DNA from: Zantedeschia hybrid cultivar
Taxonomy: Eukaryota > Streptophyta > Magnoliopsida > Alismatales > Araceae
Assembly: GCA_030544215.1 (NCBI GenBank)
Contig: JARZZO010000011.1
Location: 5,566,001 to 5,630,000, forward strand
Direction: 5' to 3'
DNA: 64,000 bases
In this document: positions 47,331-59,290 of the stretch, in pieces
How the letters are laid out: the number at the start of each line of letters is the position of its first letter
How positions within the stretch are numbered: the first letter of the stretch is position 1
Position numbers and translations under genes: made by a program
The notes under the pieces: model-generated
What the model saw: only the letters and a program-made list of their open reading frames with translations
Databases searched by the model: none
What the model was told of the DNA's origin: nothing

Positions 47331-48470
47331 CTTCCGGCAACAGGGAACAACCAAGCTTCCTCGCGACTGAGATGATGTAGCTGCCATTCCTTTTTCTTTC
47401 CTCCTCTGCAGTACAGTATTACGAGATACTTAAGCAACGTGGTAATGATAACATATGGGTAAAGGAACTTCTAACTTTAATTCTTATTCCCCCAAAAAAT
47501 CTACAGTGACTTCATGATTTTATGCATGGAAAGCTTACTGCCAAAATCAAGGACAAGGACACCATTAACAGCTAAAGCTGTTAACATAGGACCAGGACCA
47601 GTTCTGGGTACCTGACCATGCAAACAAGTAAAGCCCAATTTAGCTTAGCAATCTTTGGTCCATCCAAACAGGCAACATTCGGCCCCAAAAGTGGATAAAA
47701 CACTTCGACAATTATCAACCACTGAATAAAGAGACACTATTGTACAACATATGAGAGCTAGGCAGTCTCATTTGCACATCTATAGCAGAGTCAATGCAAC
47801 TCCCCCAAGAACTGCTCAGGGACGAACTGACTAGTATGTTGAGAATGCTGGATCATTTTCCAATATGAGCAAAATGTGGTTATCGGTGTGAATCTAAGAT
47901 GAATGAGCACCAACGATGTATATGCTGCATTCTAAAGAGGATATCTGATCAGACTGCTAATGCACAACTTTGATGCTTATTTATGCCTTGACATACGATG
48001 GTAAAAACCATGCTCAAAGGAATTAACTAATATAATTCAATTATTATGTTAGATATCATGAAATAACTATCGAATTATATTTTGAGCCATATGTGATAAG
48101 TATCATGGCCATATGCTATGTGAAACTTGATTACAGATTACCTATCATGAAATAGGACTTAAGGAATAAATTGCACTAGCTGGAGTAGTGATGGAAACCC
48201 TGTTGACTGTCTGCATCCAGAAGCTGCATAAGTACATTTCTTTTTTATAAGAGGAAATAAGGTTCTTGAAGAAAGGTTCTCGCATGGGGACTCTTTTTAA
48301 GCAAGGAATGGAATCTGGAATGAGCATGCAATTCCTTACTTCCCCCTCTCTCAAGTTTGGCACTTATTCAACAATTTCAGTAGAAAGGAGAAAGTGACCG
48401 ATGCCTTCATATTTGTGCTTAGCCCATCCATCTGCCACTATAACACTGGTTATTGACAAGTTAGCAATTG

Positions 48471-48590
48471 TTAGGAAGGTGATGGTATAAATGTAGTCAC
48501 CACTTCACTCATACCCGGTGTATTCATCAGTTCAGGGCAATCACTGATTTCTAGAACTTGGAGAGCATCTAGATTGATTATTGAGGGGAT
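48471..48590 (-). pseudogene. Possible leucine-rich-repeat gene remnant
   Basis: Forty minus-strand codons read IPSIINLDALQVLEISDCP followed by ELMNTPGMSEVV, with the LxxLxxLxIxxCxxL spacing of LRR proteins such as NBS-LRR resistance proteins. A stop lies on each side. Too short to assign firmly. Confidence 0.35.
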
Positions 48591-48689
48591 TCAAGAGATT
48601 TGCATTTGCTAACAAAAACTTTCTGGAGTTGGCCACATTCTTGTCTGGAGTCACAGCCCATTAGGAAAGTGACCATGAAATCAGCTTAT

Positions 48690-49400
48690 AGTTTTTTCTA
48701 ACAGTGCAAACATGAAAACAACCAAGAAAATTTTTGGAAGAGGATATGGAAATGGCCACTGAAGGTAACTAAAAAAGATTCTTATATGAGTGCATTAGAA
48801 GAACAAGTAGGCTCTCCCTTCAGCCCTATCCCAGACAATGTGAGGAGTTGGAGTAATTATGCTTGCCTCAAGGTGAAGATAGATGTATATACTCCACTCA
48901 AGCAACATGTCCTAGCTGTTCTTCCTGGTGAAATTGTGAAGAGATTCCCAGTGGCATATGAACGACTCCCAAGATACTGTAAGTACTGTGGGAAGATTGG
49001 CCATGAAGTAGAATTCTGCTCAGAACTAGTGAACTCAAAGGATCCATCAAGGATTGCTAATCACCACAACTAAAAGCCAAAATGAAGCAAGCTATCCAGT
49101 TTAAATTTTGTGATTGGCTCAAAGTTTGTAGCAAGTTCTTAGCTTCAGAATATGTTTCAAGAACAGATGAATAGCAACCCGAACAATCATCTTCGCCAGA
49201 GATGGAGAAGGTCTTGCTCTTGCCAGATACTACCCATTTTCACTCAGATCAGCCCAGCAACCAGCGGTCAATAACCCTCAACATCCCCCCTTTATCTGAC
49301 ACACCCAACCAAAATCACAATACACAGTCTGCAGCCACCAAAAAGCAACCCTCCCTTGATGTAACAGGGACAAGTTTCCTCAGTCCTCAGCAGACCAGCA
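48690..49400 (+). mobile_element. L1-type LINE ORF1 fragment
   Basis: 48786-49073 encodes a stretch ending YERLPRYCKYCGKIGHEVEFC, a CCHC knuckle in the setting typical of plant L1 ORF1 (DUF4283-type proteins). The following Pro/Gln/Ser-rich open frame (49202-49408) is consistent with ORF1 C-terminal sequence. No ORF2 follows, so it is truncated. Confidence 0.65.
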
Positions 49401-49731
49401 GATGTTAGATACCAACATCACTAGCTTCCCTCCCAGACACTCCTCCAGCAACCTAGAGATCTCTACAGACCAAACAAAGCTTCTCAAAGCATTTGGCATG
49501 TCAGAGTGTAACATATATATAACATACGAGAACTTGAGTAAAGTGGCATAACATTTGTAAACAAGATTGAAGATTCATTTAACAGAGACAATCCATCAGT
49601 CCTGACATCACCAACTTCATAACCAGGAACTAAAAAGTAAACAAAGAAACAGAAGCTACCACACATACTAGTCTTTCAATCCAGTCACTGTGCATAAAAC
49701 CACACAACAAACAACAAAAGAAGGAAATTAT

Positions 49732-49845
49732 CTAATAATCGCCTCCACGAAGGCGCAGGACAAGGTGAAGGGTGGACTCCTTCTGGATGTTATAACCTGC
49801 AAGAGTTTGCCCATCCTCCAGCTGCTTACCAGCAAAAATAAGTCT
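49732..49845 (-). pseudogene. Ubiquitin C-terminal half, pseudogene
   Basis: Thirty-seven codons and a stop read RLIFAGKQLEDGQTLAGY then NIQKESTLHLVLRLRGGDY. This matches ubiquitin from residue 42 to Gly76 plus two extra residues as in the last unit of polyubiquitin genes. It differs from the nearly invariant protein at two sites (Arg54 to Gln, Asp58 to Gly). No N-terminal half was seen upstream, so it is a fragment of a polyubiquitin or ubiquitin-fusion gene or retrocopy. Confidence 0.75.
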
Positions 49846-50230
49846 CGGAAGCCAGCAGCAGCCTCAGACTGTGATCTCCAACATTTTAGCTCTCTGAAAT
49901 CCCAACACTCACATAGGTTAGAAGAGTAAACCTTACTGCACCTCCAGGGTCGTACAATCCGATGATGTCCCATGATGTCTTACATGGTAGTATAATCCGA
50001 TCTTGGATCCCAGAGGAAGATAAAAAATCGAAAATCGATCCCGAATGAACAGAAAAAATACTAGCAAATTAAACTCAAGTTAGAATTCTCAAACCGTAAA
50101 AGGAACACAAAACTTTCCACCTTACAAAGCTTCTAAAAACACAAGAAGAATCTCCTTACCCCTAATTAAGCCTTTAGACCCAGAAATCCACATCAACCAA
50201 AAAAGAAAAACCACCAAGATGTGATTTTTT

Positions 50231-50292
50231 CTGGCTCCCAGCTGAGGAACAACCAACGAGAAAGTTCCCAGCCGAGGAACAACCAACGAGAA
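50231..50292 (+). repeat. Short tandem duplication
   Basis: CCCAGCYGAGGAACAACCAA plus CGAGAAAG occurs twice in succession. No function visible. Confidence 0.6.
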
Positions 50293-50869
50293 AGAACACA
50301 AACTACACCAGCACCGGCGTTGTGTGGGCAGGAGCCATACCAGTCACAAACTAGAAACTGCGATTACTCACCCAGAGTTGTGAGTAGAAGCCAGCGACAG
50401 TCCCACCCACAGCCCTCACTCTCCACAAAGCAACTACGGAGCCTTCTACAGCTGCTAACTCGTTGCCTGCAACTCCCCTAAACACCACAAAATCTCAGCA
50501 CCAAATCACGAAATCTGGCAGAAAGGTCACTAACCAAAATAGCAGAAAGATGCCATACCCTTCCCATGCCAATATAGGCATACAAACCCTCGACCCTTAA
50601 AACCCCGCAAGCTGGCTGCACATTTTTGCGGTTGCACACAAGATGCTCGATGAAATAGCTGGTTCAGCGAAGTCCAAAAAAGCGAGGGCTCCAAAGAAGG
50701 GGAGGACAAGTAGAGACCTATAGGAACTGCACTGCGGTGTCAAAGGTCTGGCCGGTGGGTTTAGAAGGCTCTCCATCTGTGCTTGCCATGTAGATTTTGC
50801 CACAGAGAGGACAAGAAGAGAGAGAGAGAGAGAGAGATTACCTGAGATAGGAAGCAGAGTGCAAGGTCT

Positions 50870-51175
50870 TCGCAGACGAGCAGAGCATGCAGCAGCATGG
50901 AGGCTTCACAAAGCGAAGGGGGCAGTGGCCTTCGCAGAGTTGAGCAGCACGTGCAGGGGGCGGTGGGCGTTGCAGAGCGGAGGGAACGGCGGGCTTTGCA
51001 GAGTCGAACAGTGCGCGCAAAGCAGAGGGGGCGGCGGGATTCACAAAGGCCGAGCAGCGCACACAGAGCAGAAGGGGGGGGGGGGGGGCGGGCTTCGCAG
51101 AGGCCGAGCAGCACACAGAGCGGAGCGGGGCGGAGGGCTTCACAAGCAGCGGCGTGGAGGGCTTCGCGAACGGCT
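50870..51175. repeat. GC-rich minisatellite
   Basis: Degenerate units built from GGCTTCGCAGAGGCCGAGCA and CACACAGAGCGGAG with G-runs. Open in several frames on both strands because of bias, without domains. A (GA)n run lies at 50815-50836. Related CTTCGCAGAG words recur at 52332-52372. Confidence 0.65.
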
Positions 51176-51333
51176 AGGGTTCACATCTGAAAAGAAAAAA
51201 AGTTCTCTTTCCATTACTGAAATATTAAGAGGAGTTTAAGACTTGAGAGGTTGAGTCAGACATTTATTCAAATATTTTTTCAAACATTCTGAATTTTAGA
51301 GTGTCTGACCTATTCAGATTAAGTGGCTCAATA

Positions 51334-51357
51334 AGTTTTATCAAACGGGCCCCAAGT
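51334..51357. repeat. Terminal inverted repeat matching 46198
   Basis: AAGTTTTATCAAACGGGCCC is the inverse of GGGTCCGTTTGATAAAATTT at 46198 with two mismatches. CAA adjoins both outer ends (46195-46197 and just after 51354). Either the two ends of one large element or two separate MITE ends. Confidence 0.4.
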
Positions 51358-51951
51358 CTTCTTAGATATTATCTGAATTCAGATATCATCCAGTGGACTC
51401 AAATTCAGACAAGAAAATTTATTCTTCACTAGATAAATATTGAGAGTCAAATATTTAGATAATACCAAAAAAAACAGAGTTGGATATTGTGACATCTAAT
51501 CCATATTCGCTTCAATGACAATCCTAATAAACAGGTCATGATAAATATATTTATGACAACTCCACCTGTATTTTTCTTAAGTTGCATCTAATCAGTGCCT
51601 TAAAGTCTTCACAATGCATGGCAGATTAAGCTTCAATAGCTTTTTGACAAAGCAAAGCCACAAAAAAATGGAAGATAGAAAACCAAAATGCATACTTAAA
51701 TGGGTAGAATTTATCTTTCAAAAAGGTGGACGAGATATCATTAGAAATGTATCAACAGAAAGGAGGAGAGATTGGGATTAGAACTCTGCGTACAACACAC
51801 TTGGAATTTGACGGGTTGGAGTTGCAGTCCCCCTTGCCCCCTTCGTGGCTCCACCTTATATATGCATGATGATGGGGGCACGAGGGTTGTTGGAGGAGGT
51901 TTGCTAGCTGGGTTTGGGATGGTGGATAATCCTAGGGAGGCTTGCTCGGAG

Positions 51952-53028
51952 TAGGGGTGCAAATTGGGCCGGATCTAACCAAATTCGGCCCAACCAGATG
52001 ATGATTTTGCGGATCGCGGATCCTCTCATATGCCCAGATGGGGTGAAACAGATCCAGGGGTGCATCTACATTTGGGAAAGTGGAGGTCCGCTTGGTACCC
52101 GAAGAAACCCTGTTCCTCCTCTGCTCCCAGCCATCCCCTCCTCCCAGCCATCGCCTCCTCCATCGCGCCGGCCCCGATTGTCCTCCACCGCGCCGGCCCC
52201 CCGATCGTCTTCCACCGTGCCGGCCTGATCGTCCTCCACCGAGCTCGCGATCTTCTTTCACTATGCCAGCCCGATCGTCCTCCACTGCACTCGATCCTCC
52301 TCCACCGCACTTGTTCGGGACACTAGGAGTAGCTTCGCAGAGCAAGTCGGTCCCGCTGAGCACTTCGCAGAGCCACCAGCGCCACCTCTCCTGGTAAACC
52401 AATCCCGCCTGCCCTTCTTTCTTTCTTTTTTTCTGAGATGATGGGTTTTCAGTTCTTAACCTCTGTGATTTGTTTGGGGAGGTTGGGTATTAGGGTTTTC
52501 TGCCCTGCCATCTTCCCCTGCCTTCTAATCTTGTTGTCCGCTTCGCTTTTAGGCTTCCTACTGCTTTCCATCTGTCTCTTCTCTCAGGTTTTTGCGTGTA
52601 ATTTGATGTTGTGTCGATTTGCCTGCAAGTTATCATATTTTTGGAGTACAGTAAATAAATTCTTATATACTAATTTATAGTTTATGTGACGGGCAAAAAG
52701 AAAACCCCAAATAATTTCTCTAACTTTCTGTTAGCTTTACAAAAACACGAGTGAATGGTAGTTCCTGCCGGCATATAGGAAAGAACAGGAACAAAATCAT
52801 TATGGACTGTGTTATGGACCGTGAGCCTTATAAGCATTAAGCACGTCTTCAAGTAAACGTGGAATCTGGAGGCAGATCCGGATCCGTAAAAGTAATTCAG
52901 ATTCGGATCCGGATATCCGTATAAGTCAAGGTTCAATTCGGATCCGGATCCGGGTCTGATGATATGGATCATGATCTCATTCGGATCTGGGTCGGGTCCT
53001 AATCGGATCCGACCGTTTTGCACCTCTA
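51952..53028. mobile_element. hAT-type non-autonomous element with internal minisatellite
   Basis: 1077 bp with inverted ends TAGGGGTGCAAATTGG and, reversed, TAGAGGTGCAAAACGG. The right subterminal region (52865-53020) is packed with GGATCCGGAT words. The 8-bp flanks (GCTCGGAG, CTAGTTAG) do not match, so the ends may be diverged or rearranged. No transposase. It abuts the 3' end of the minus-strand L1. Confidence 0.6.
52164..52312 (+). repeat. Minisatellite within the hAT-type element
   Basis: About six units of roughly 24 bp resembling CGATCGTCCTCCACCGCGCC. It gives Pro/Ser/Arg-rich open frames in all three plus frames. Confidence 0.7.
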
Positions 53029-54775
53029 CTAGTTAGTATGGTGGGTGCGGTCTTATGGTTCCCACTGTCCAGATTGTTCCAAGTCTGTAACCATTCCTCC
53101 ACAGAAATATCACTGTCACCTGTGGAGTTAGATTGGAAGAGAACCACACATTTCTGGCATAGGTGCACGTGATGAAAAGGTGCTTTGCTGTTTCTCCTTC
53201 CTGGTTGCAAATGGGGCACTTGGGGTCAACTCTGTTGCTGAAGTGGGCTCTATTGGCATTTAGTGGGAGGGTATTAGAAATGATTCTCCATAGAAAGTGT
53301 ACCACCTGGGGTGGGAGCTGCCTCTGTAGATCACTACTCCAGATGAATTCTCAAATAGGATTGGGTACGGATGGTTCGGGGTGGTCTTTGAACATCACCA
53401 AAGTCCTGTATGCTGACTTGGTGGTGAATGAGCCATCCCTGGATGGGGCCCAGGTTAAGTTCATCCCTCCTTGCATATCTATCTTCTGATAGTGGAATTG
53501 CCAAGATGTTTTTACAAGTCTTAGGGCGTGTTTGGCAAAACTTCTACTTGAAAGTTACTTTTGGCTTTCACTTCTTACATAGAATGAGTTAAAGGAGAGA
53601 GGTTATAACTAATTTTGGTTTGTTACAAAAGTCAACTCTTTCATAACAACTTCACTTTTTCTCCAATCTTGGAAGCTTCTTCCTTGTAGCTTTTGGTTGG
53701 AAGCTAAAATACAAATAACATACCACATAAATCGCTTCCAAGATCCAATAGCTTCCATAAAAAATAACTAAATGGAAATGTAAAAGTGCTTCCAAATAGA
53801 AGTTGCGTCAAACACGGCCTTAATCTCAAAGTTGTCCACAATAAGCTGTTCGTTCCATGATCCATCATTTTCTAATATAAGATCACTCACCTTCCTGGGG
53901 GCTGTATGGGTGGGTAGATGTGTTTTGGCTTTGGGTGTACCCAGCAGCCATTTGTCTCCCCCCCCCCCACCCCCCATTTATCTATGTCTTTGCCATCCCC
54001 ACAATCCATTGGGTCCCTCCTTTTACCAGGTGTCTAACTCCGAGAATACCTGACCAGATCTTAGAGTGAGAAGATTTGAGTTGGCTAGTCCAAACATTTC
54101 CATTGTGATAGTACTTACTTCTGAGATTAGATGCCCACAGCGAATTAGGATTGCTGATCAGTCTCCAGCATAACTTCATGAGTAGTCACTGGTTGACCAC
54201 TTCCAAGTCTTTGATCCCTAAGCCTCCCAATGCTTTAGGTCTTTGAAATTTCTGCCACACTGCCCCATATGTATCCTTGTTGTTGCCTTAAGAATACCCC
54301 CACCAGAAGTCCCTGTGAATGGCTGAGAGTTCTCTGCATAGTGCCTTAGAGAATTTTATGGATGCCATGATATAGGTGGGGATAGCTGTCAACACTGATT
54401 TGATCAGTACTGTCCTTCCCGCCACTGATAACGATTTGGATTTCTAACTCTGGAGTTTCTGATAAAACCTGTCTCTAATGAATCGAAGGGAGCTCGTTGT
54501 GGATCTACCGTACAAGAGAGGGAGTACTCCTAAATAGGTGTGTTCTTTGTTTAACCTTCTCACTCCAAGAAATTCTCTCACTCTCTCCTGTAATGGGTTC
54601 TCCACATTCCTGCTAAAGTATATGGTGGACTTGTCATAATTGGTTTTCTGTCCTGAACATTCACAAAAGGTGTTGAGGCAGCTAAGGAATGCTTGAATTT
54701 CTGTCTCAGTTACTTCTCCAAATACAAAGGCCAGGTGTGAGATAGCAGGGGCATGCCTAGTTGTCTTCAATCACG
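53029..54775 (-). mobile_element. 5'-truncated L1-type LINE (interrupted by a MITE)
   Basis: Minus-strand ORF2 remnant. The end of reverse transcriptase reads LNTFCECSGQKTNYDKS and LGVRRLNKEHTYLGVLPL, then VAGRTVLIKSVLTAIPTYIM, and finally the zinc-binding domain CPICNQEGETAKHLFITC in FLWRIISNTLPLNANR context (53305-53150). Stops interrupt it. A Tourist-like MITE splits the element at 53524-53819. Confidence 0.8.
53524..53819. mobile_element. Tourist-like (PIF/Harbinger) MITE
   Basis: 296 bp with inverted ends GGGCGTGTTTGGCAAAACTTCT and GGCCGTGTTTGACGCAACTTCT (reversed right end) and the 3-bp duplication TTA (53521-53523 and 53820-53822) expected of PIF/Harbinger. No coding capacity. Confidence 0.85.
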
Positions 54776-54779
54776 CCTA

Positions 54780-56480
54780 TCCATACAATAAACCCATTTC
54801 ATCAAACCTTCGACAGTTTGGCCCAAAGATAAAATCAGTACTTTAATATTGGTTGAAAACACAAGTTTTCTGCAACGTATACTTCACCTCAGAACATGGT
54901 TGATGTTTGATAGTACAAATAATACATATATGTTTCCATAACTGTAGAAACAAGAATGGTTGAAAGCTAAGTTGCTCCGTTACATCTAAGAACTATTCAG
55001 AAGAAATAAAATAATAAAACGTTGCCATGTTATTTTAGTTTTGCTTCCATCAATTTAATTGTCGTAAGTAAAGCCAATTCTGTTTATTTAGCTAATCATT
55101 TTCTTGAGTAATACTTGCTGCAATGTCCTGGTGCTACACTGTGGGACATTTCAAACCTGAATAAACAGTAACAAATATCCTTAATAGGCTGAGCCTTATA
55201 ACAGTTTTTTTATTTTTATTTTTTAAAATCAGTCATCGAATCAAAGATCAGCCTATACAAACAAGTAGGGCATGTGGGACCCGACCTAAAAAAATTAAAA
55301 TAAATATTTATACTTGCTGTGACACCCCACTTTGCAGCATAGGGGCATTGTAACAAGTATACTCCATTTTCTCATGACTTTCTTGTCATGGTTATTATAT
55401 AGAGAAGTAGGACCGCTTTGTATCCTGTCGTCATTTTCTGACAAACAATTTTCTATCATGTGATAATTGTCATCACCTTGTATTGTATGTTTGTCTTTAT
55501 AATTAAAATAGTGATATGAAATTTCATATCGAATATGTTTGGATTATATTTTTGAATAAGGATAGCATACATACCCTTTTTGTTTAACATAGGGGCAGGG
55601 ATAAATTCCTTCTTTAATCATCATTAACATGTTGTATATAGCTTGTAGAACACAAACTATGCTATCGTGAATTTATCTATAATCCATTCATCTGATTGCA
55701 GCTGTGAGTTAATATTGTTACTTATGAAATCCTTCCAAAAATGTGATGCTATATAATAGCAATTAGCTAACATATGGCAAGCTCCAAAAAATCCTACATT
55801 CTAATAAGAATTACTATTGTGCCACGCTTCCGCACACTAATTACAGTCAATGCCATCCTTCACCCTGTTGCCTGTGTCCATTCTGCAATAGCATGTCTCA
55901 TCTTGACTTCAAAAGAAGAGGCGTAGTTAAACATTAGAGTGACAAAACCTGTAATTAAGACCATGGTATTTTTCTATATGGTGACAACCAATTGTAATCA
56001 ATAAAAGAGATGTAACACAAACGTAAGGAAGTGTGAGAATGAGTGCGAAAACTATTGTGGCATCATAACGTTTTTTCACAAAATAGTGACAACTGACTCT
56101 AGCAAAAAGTGAAACACAAAACTGATGCTGTCATTTCTAATGATTTGAAGGCAGCTTATAGAGCACCTTGCAGGGATAGAAACTTCTGCAGAAAGATCTG
56201 GCACATTGGACTATAGATTTGTAGTGAACAAGAATGTGTAAGTTAGATGCTGCAAGAAGGAGCTCCCCCTTGATTGTAGGAATGGACAATGATCAGGAAA
56301 TCACTACACCCAGGCGCATAACCACCAAGTGAACTCACGCTATCATCCGGCCTGACTTTATTGTGTTCCTCTTTCCCTTCAATATTTGCCTTGGATAGAC
56401 AAATGCACGTGAAAGAATATAACAACAAACAAATGAGTCCAATACCCAGTCTGCAGCTTCGGAAGTCTAAAGGTAACAAG
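54780..56480. other. Intergenic, 3' flank of the nucleotide-sugar transporter gene
   Basis: AT-rich with no gene recognised. Transcript 3' UTR and poly(A) signal of the downstream-oriented gene should lie just below 56489 but were not pinpointed. Confidence 0.4.
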
Positions 56481-56488
56481 AAACAGAC

Positions 56489-57625
56489 TCAGTTCCCATC
56501 TTCTGAAACAGCAAGACGTTTCTCACTGCTGTTGCTTTTTTGGACATCTTCCATTTCCAGAAGTCGATGGTCTTCCTCATCCCCAGTTTTAGCCACAACT
56601 TCCTTTCCCACAGACTTTGGTTTGGTTGTAGACTGCTGATAAAGGACACCACCTAGCATGCATATCAACAGGCCAATTGTGCCAACAAGTGTAGAATGCT
56701 TGTCCCAAATGACCAGATTGATCACTACGGTAAGAAGCTTGTTAACAATACCGAGAACTGTAAAACCAGTTGCTGAGATTGCCCTCCTACAGGAGAATCC
56801 AAAAAAGGATATAGCCAAACCAAACAAGCAGGAGAGACCAACGGGCAAAACCACACCCAGAGAATGCCAGTCTGACTCATCAGAGATTTCATGCTTTATC
56901 TTCTTCAGCTCCCCCATTATAAGAAGTTCCAGGGGAAACAACATCAGAGCTTCCAAGTTGTTGTAGAGAACCAGGCCCCAAGTGTTGAGACCTATAGTCA
57001 TCACAACATGTTTTATGTAGACAAAATCAATTGACATGCTTATAAGATAAGCCACTGCCCAACTATATGCTGTCACAGTGAATTGGTAATCAGTCATCAC
57101 GTATATCACACTGCCACCAAAAATGGTTGCTAGGGAAAGCCATGTGTGAAGTGAAGGCCATGGCTGGTTCAAGTACAGAGTTTCTCCCACTGCTACAAAT
57201 AAAGGAACTGCAGATCGGAATACAATAAATGTGTCCACGTTAGCATGAAGGAGAAGCTCACTATTTGTGAAGAGTGAGAGGTAGAACATGACAGCAGCAG
57301 GTAGGAACCTCCACATGGTATGGAGATTAAGGCGGTCATGATCCACAAGCTTTAGCCGCCCACAGAGCAGGACACCAAAGGCACTAGTGAAGTACTGCAA
57401 AGCCGTTAGCGCACCAGGATATGGAAACTTCATGATTGCCCATTTGTTGATTATGGAAAGTAATGATGCCGAGATGCAATATCCTGCAGCTACTCCATAT
57501 ACTGATGCTTGCTGCACATAGCTTACTAAAGTATCAATCCAGCATGATCTACATTCTGTTGCAGACAACGTATTGCTTGGACCACTAGAACCACTCTCCT
57601 TCAGGTTTTCATTTTCATTAGACAT
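56489..57625 (-). CDS. GONST3: Golgi GDP-sugar (GDP-L-galactose type) transporter, GONST3/GGLT1-like
   Basis: Intact 378-residue membrane protein of the nucleotide-sugar transporter/triose-phosphate translocator superfamily. It starts MSNENENLKESG and contains SLLSIINKWAIMKFPYPGAL, YLSLFTNSELLLHANVDTF and about ten hydrophobic segments. Residues 292-296 (GIVNK, followed by LLTVVINLVIWDKHST) occupy the GxxNK position linked to GDP-sugar recognition. The tail GGVLYQQSTTKP plus an acidic cytosolic end resembles Arabidopsis GONST3, reported to import GDP-L-galactose into the Golgi for pectin side-chain synthesis. The length fits GONST3 (about 370) better than the shorter GFT1/GONST4. This ATG was chosen because CCTTGCAG directly precedes it, a splice acceptor after a 5'-UTR intron. 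The frame stays open 41 codons upstream, but that part lacks similarity. Coding region is a single exon. Confidence 0.92.
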   Translation of the reverse strand: MSNENENLKESGSSGPSNTLSATECRSCWIDTLVSYVQQASVYGVAAGYCISASLLSIINKWAIMKFPYPGALTALQYFTSAFGVLLCGRLKLVDHDRLNLHTMWRFLPAAVMFYLSLFTNSELLLHANVDTFIVFRSAVPLFVAVGETLYLNQPWPSLHTWLSLATIFGGSVIYVMTDYQFTVTAYSWAVAYLISMSIDFVYIKHVVMTIGLNTWGLVLYNNLEALMLFPLELLIMGELKKIKHEISDESDWHSLGVVLPVGLSCLFGLAISFFGFSCRRAISATGFTVLGIVNKLLTVVINLVIWDKHSTLVGTIGLLICMLGGVLYQQSTTKPKSVGKEVVAKTGDEEDHRLLEMEDVQKSNSSEKRLAVSEDGN

Positions 57626-59290
57626 CTGCAAGGGGTAAATTAAGTGTTCTTTCAGAAGATAACAAATGATGTCCTTCAAATGCCCCATGCAATTCTTGCA
57701 CAAATAAGCACAAAAAGTTTCTAACCAAAAAACCCCTAAACAAATCAAATCGCAATCAATGAAATGGTCAAACTTAATGGAGATAAATCTAAAGCAGTTG
57801 TGCTAAAAAGAAAAGCACAAATTTCCATCTCCAAGAAATTTCTATAATGTCTGCAAAAGATGTCGCAAATATGGAATTGTATTTTAATTTTCTTTCTTCC
57901 TTCATCTAAAGGAATTTCAATTGCACTTAACTAGAACAATAGACTATTACTTTCCAGAGATGTTAACTGTGCAAATTTACTGTAACCTAGAGTACATCAT
58001 AACTCATGAGTAACAGAACCCAGAGAAATAGGCAATATCAAGCAATTCTAACAGCGGAAAGAAAACAGAGGTTACTGTATCATGCATACAGCAAACTGAA
58101 ACAAGATAATTGACAGAATGCTGATTTCAGATGGGCAGAAAATTTAATACAAGTGGAAACTGAAATCATCAGATGAAGCATTAAACAAGATTCAAATCCC
58201 TCAACATTTAGATTCATTATCTTAACATAGTAACTGAGAAAAGTGTTTTCAGCGCATGGCATAAAATGTGAATGATCTAAGATTGTAACCAGTGCCATGT
58301 CAATACCTTCCAATATATGATCTGAGATGAATGGTCCACGAGACACAATGGCTAAGCGATCCAAAAAACTGATCCTAAAATCCCAGAGACAAACTAGACT
58401 CCATATCGTACTATTTCAAAAATGATCCAACACTGCATTATGATCCACAATATGAGCCATGATCTGATACCAACCTAACTCGGATAAGTCACAACCCAAT
58501 ACCATCCTGAAACCATTAATTTCCACATGAAGTAAAATCCCATCTTTTAACAAAAAGGAATGAAACAACAATTGCTCATAGCCACATGAAGTAAACCCTA
58601 AGCCCCAAGGGGGGGGGGGGGGTTGGAACAGTTAATTTCTGCTCACCTCTTTTTCCCCTGTTATCTGTATATGCATCTATTTTGGTTTGGACGGTAAAAA
58701 AGAGAGCAAAATTCACACCCGCCAGCAAGCTGTTGAGCTCACATTCCAGCACAGTCACAAACTCTTATTCCAACTACAAAAATTTTAATTCAAACACTAA
58801 CGAAAACTTTATCCAGTCTAATTCTACCAGGAAAGGACTTCAGAACTACACATTTGGTCGTGGCTGGACTATTTTCCATGGTTAATGTCATTTTCTCTGT
58901 TGCCAGGCACATGTTCCTCCACCAGGAACGCTCGGTACAGAAGAAGTGATAACACACACAGCCACACAGGTGCGTAACAGCCAGGAATAAAAATTACCCA
59001 TCTTAAAAACCTGAAACACCTTCGGCGCGACGAGTAGAGCATAAAGTATCATACATCAACAGCAAGAAAAGAACTTTTTCAGAAAAAATGTCAAATGCCA
59101 GCAAGAAAAGAACTTTTTCAGAGAAACTGTCAAATCCACAATTCAACAGCAAGAAAAGAGCTTTCTCAGCAGAAACAACATAGAACAGCCCAGAACTTTC
59201 AGCAAATGGTCAGGACTGGTCCAGCAAACAGCAAAACGCACCCAAAACCCAGAACAAAACGAGTGAAACAAGACCAAACCTAACCCACCC
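57626..59290 (-). other. Predicted 5'-UTR intron of the transporter gene
   Basis: The acceptor TTGCAG abuts the ATG. A possible donor AGG|GTGGGT lies at about 59290, followed upstream by a GC-rich segment (59290-59460) suited to a leader exon. The intron contains a G/C-run near 58610 and three tandem copies of CAGCAAGAAAAGARCTTT at 59099-59180. Prediction only; no transcript evidence. Confidence 0.5.

Noticed and set aside
57626..57748. N-terminal extension of the GDP-sugar transporter from an upstream ATG
   Set aside because: A splice acceptor directly precedes the internal ATG, the extension has no resemblance to the family, and the internal start gives the usual length.
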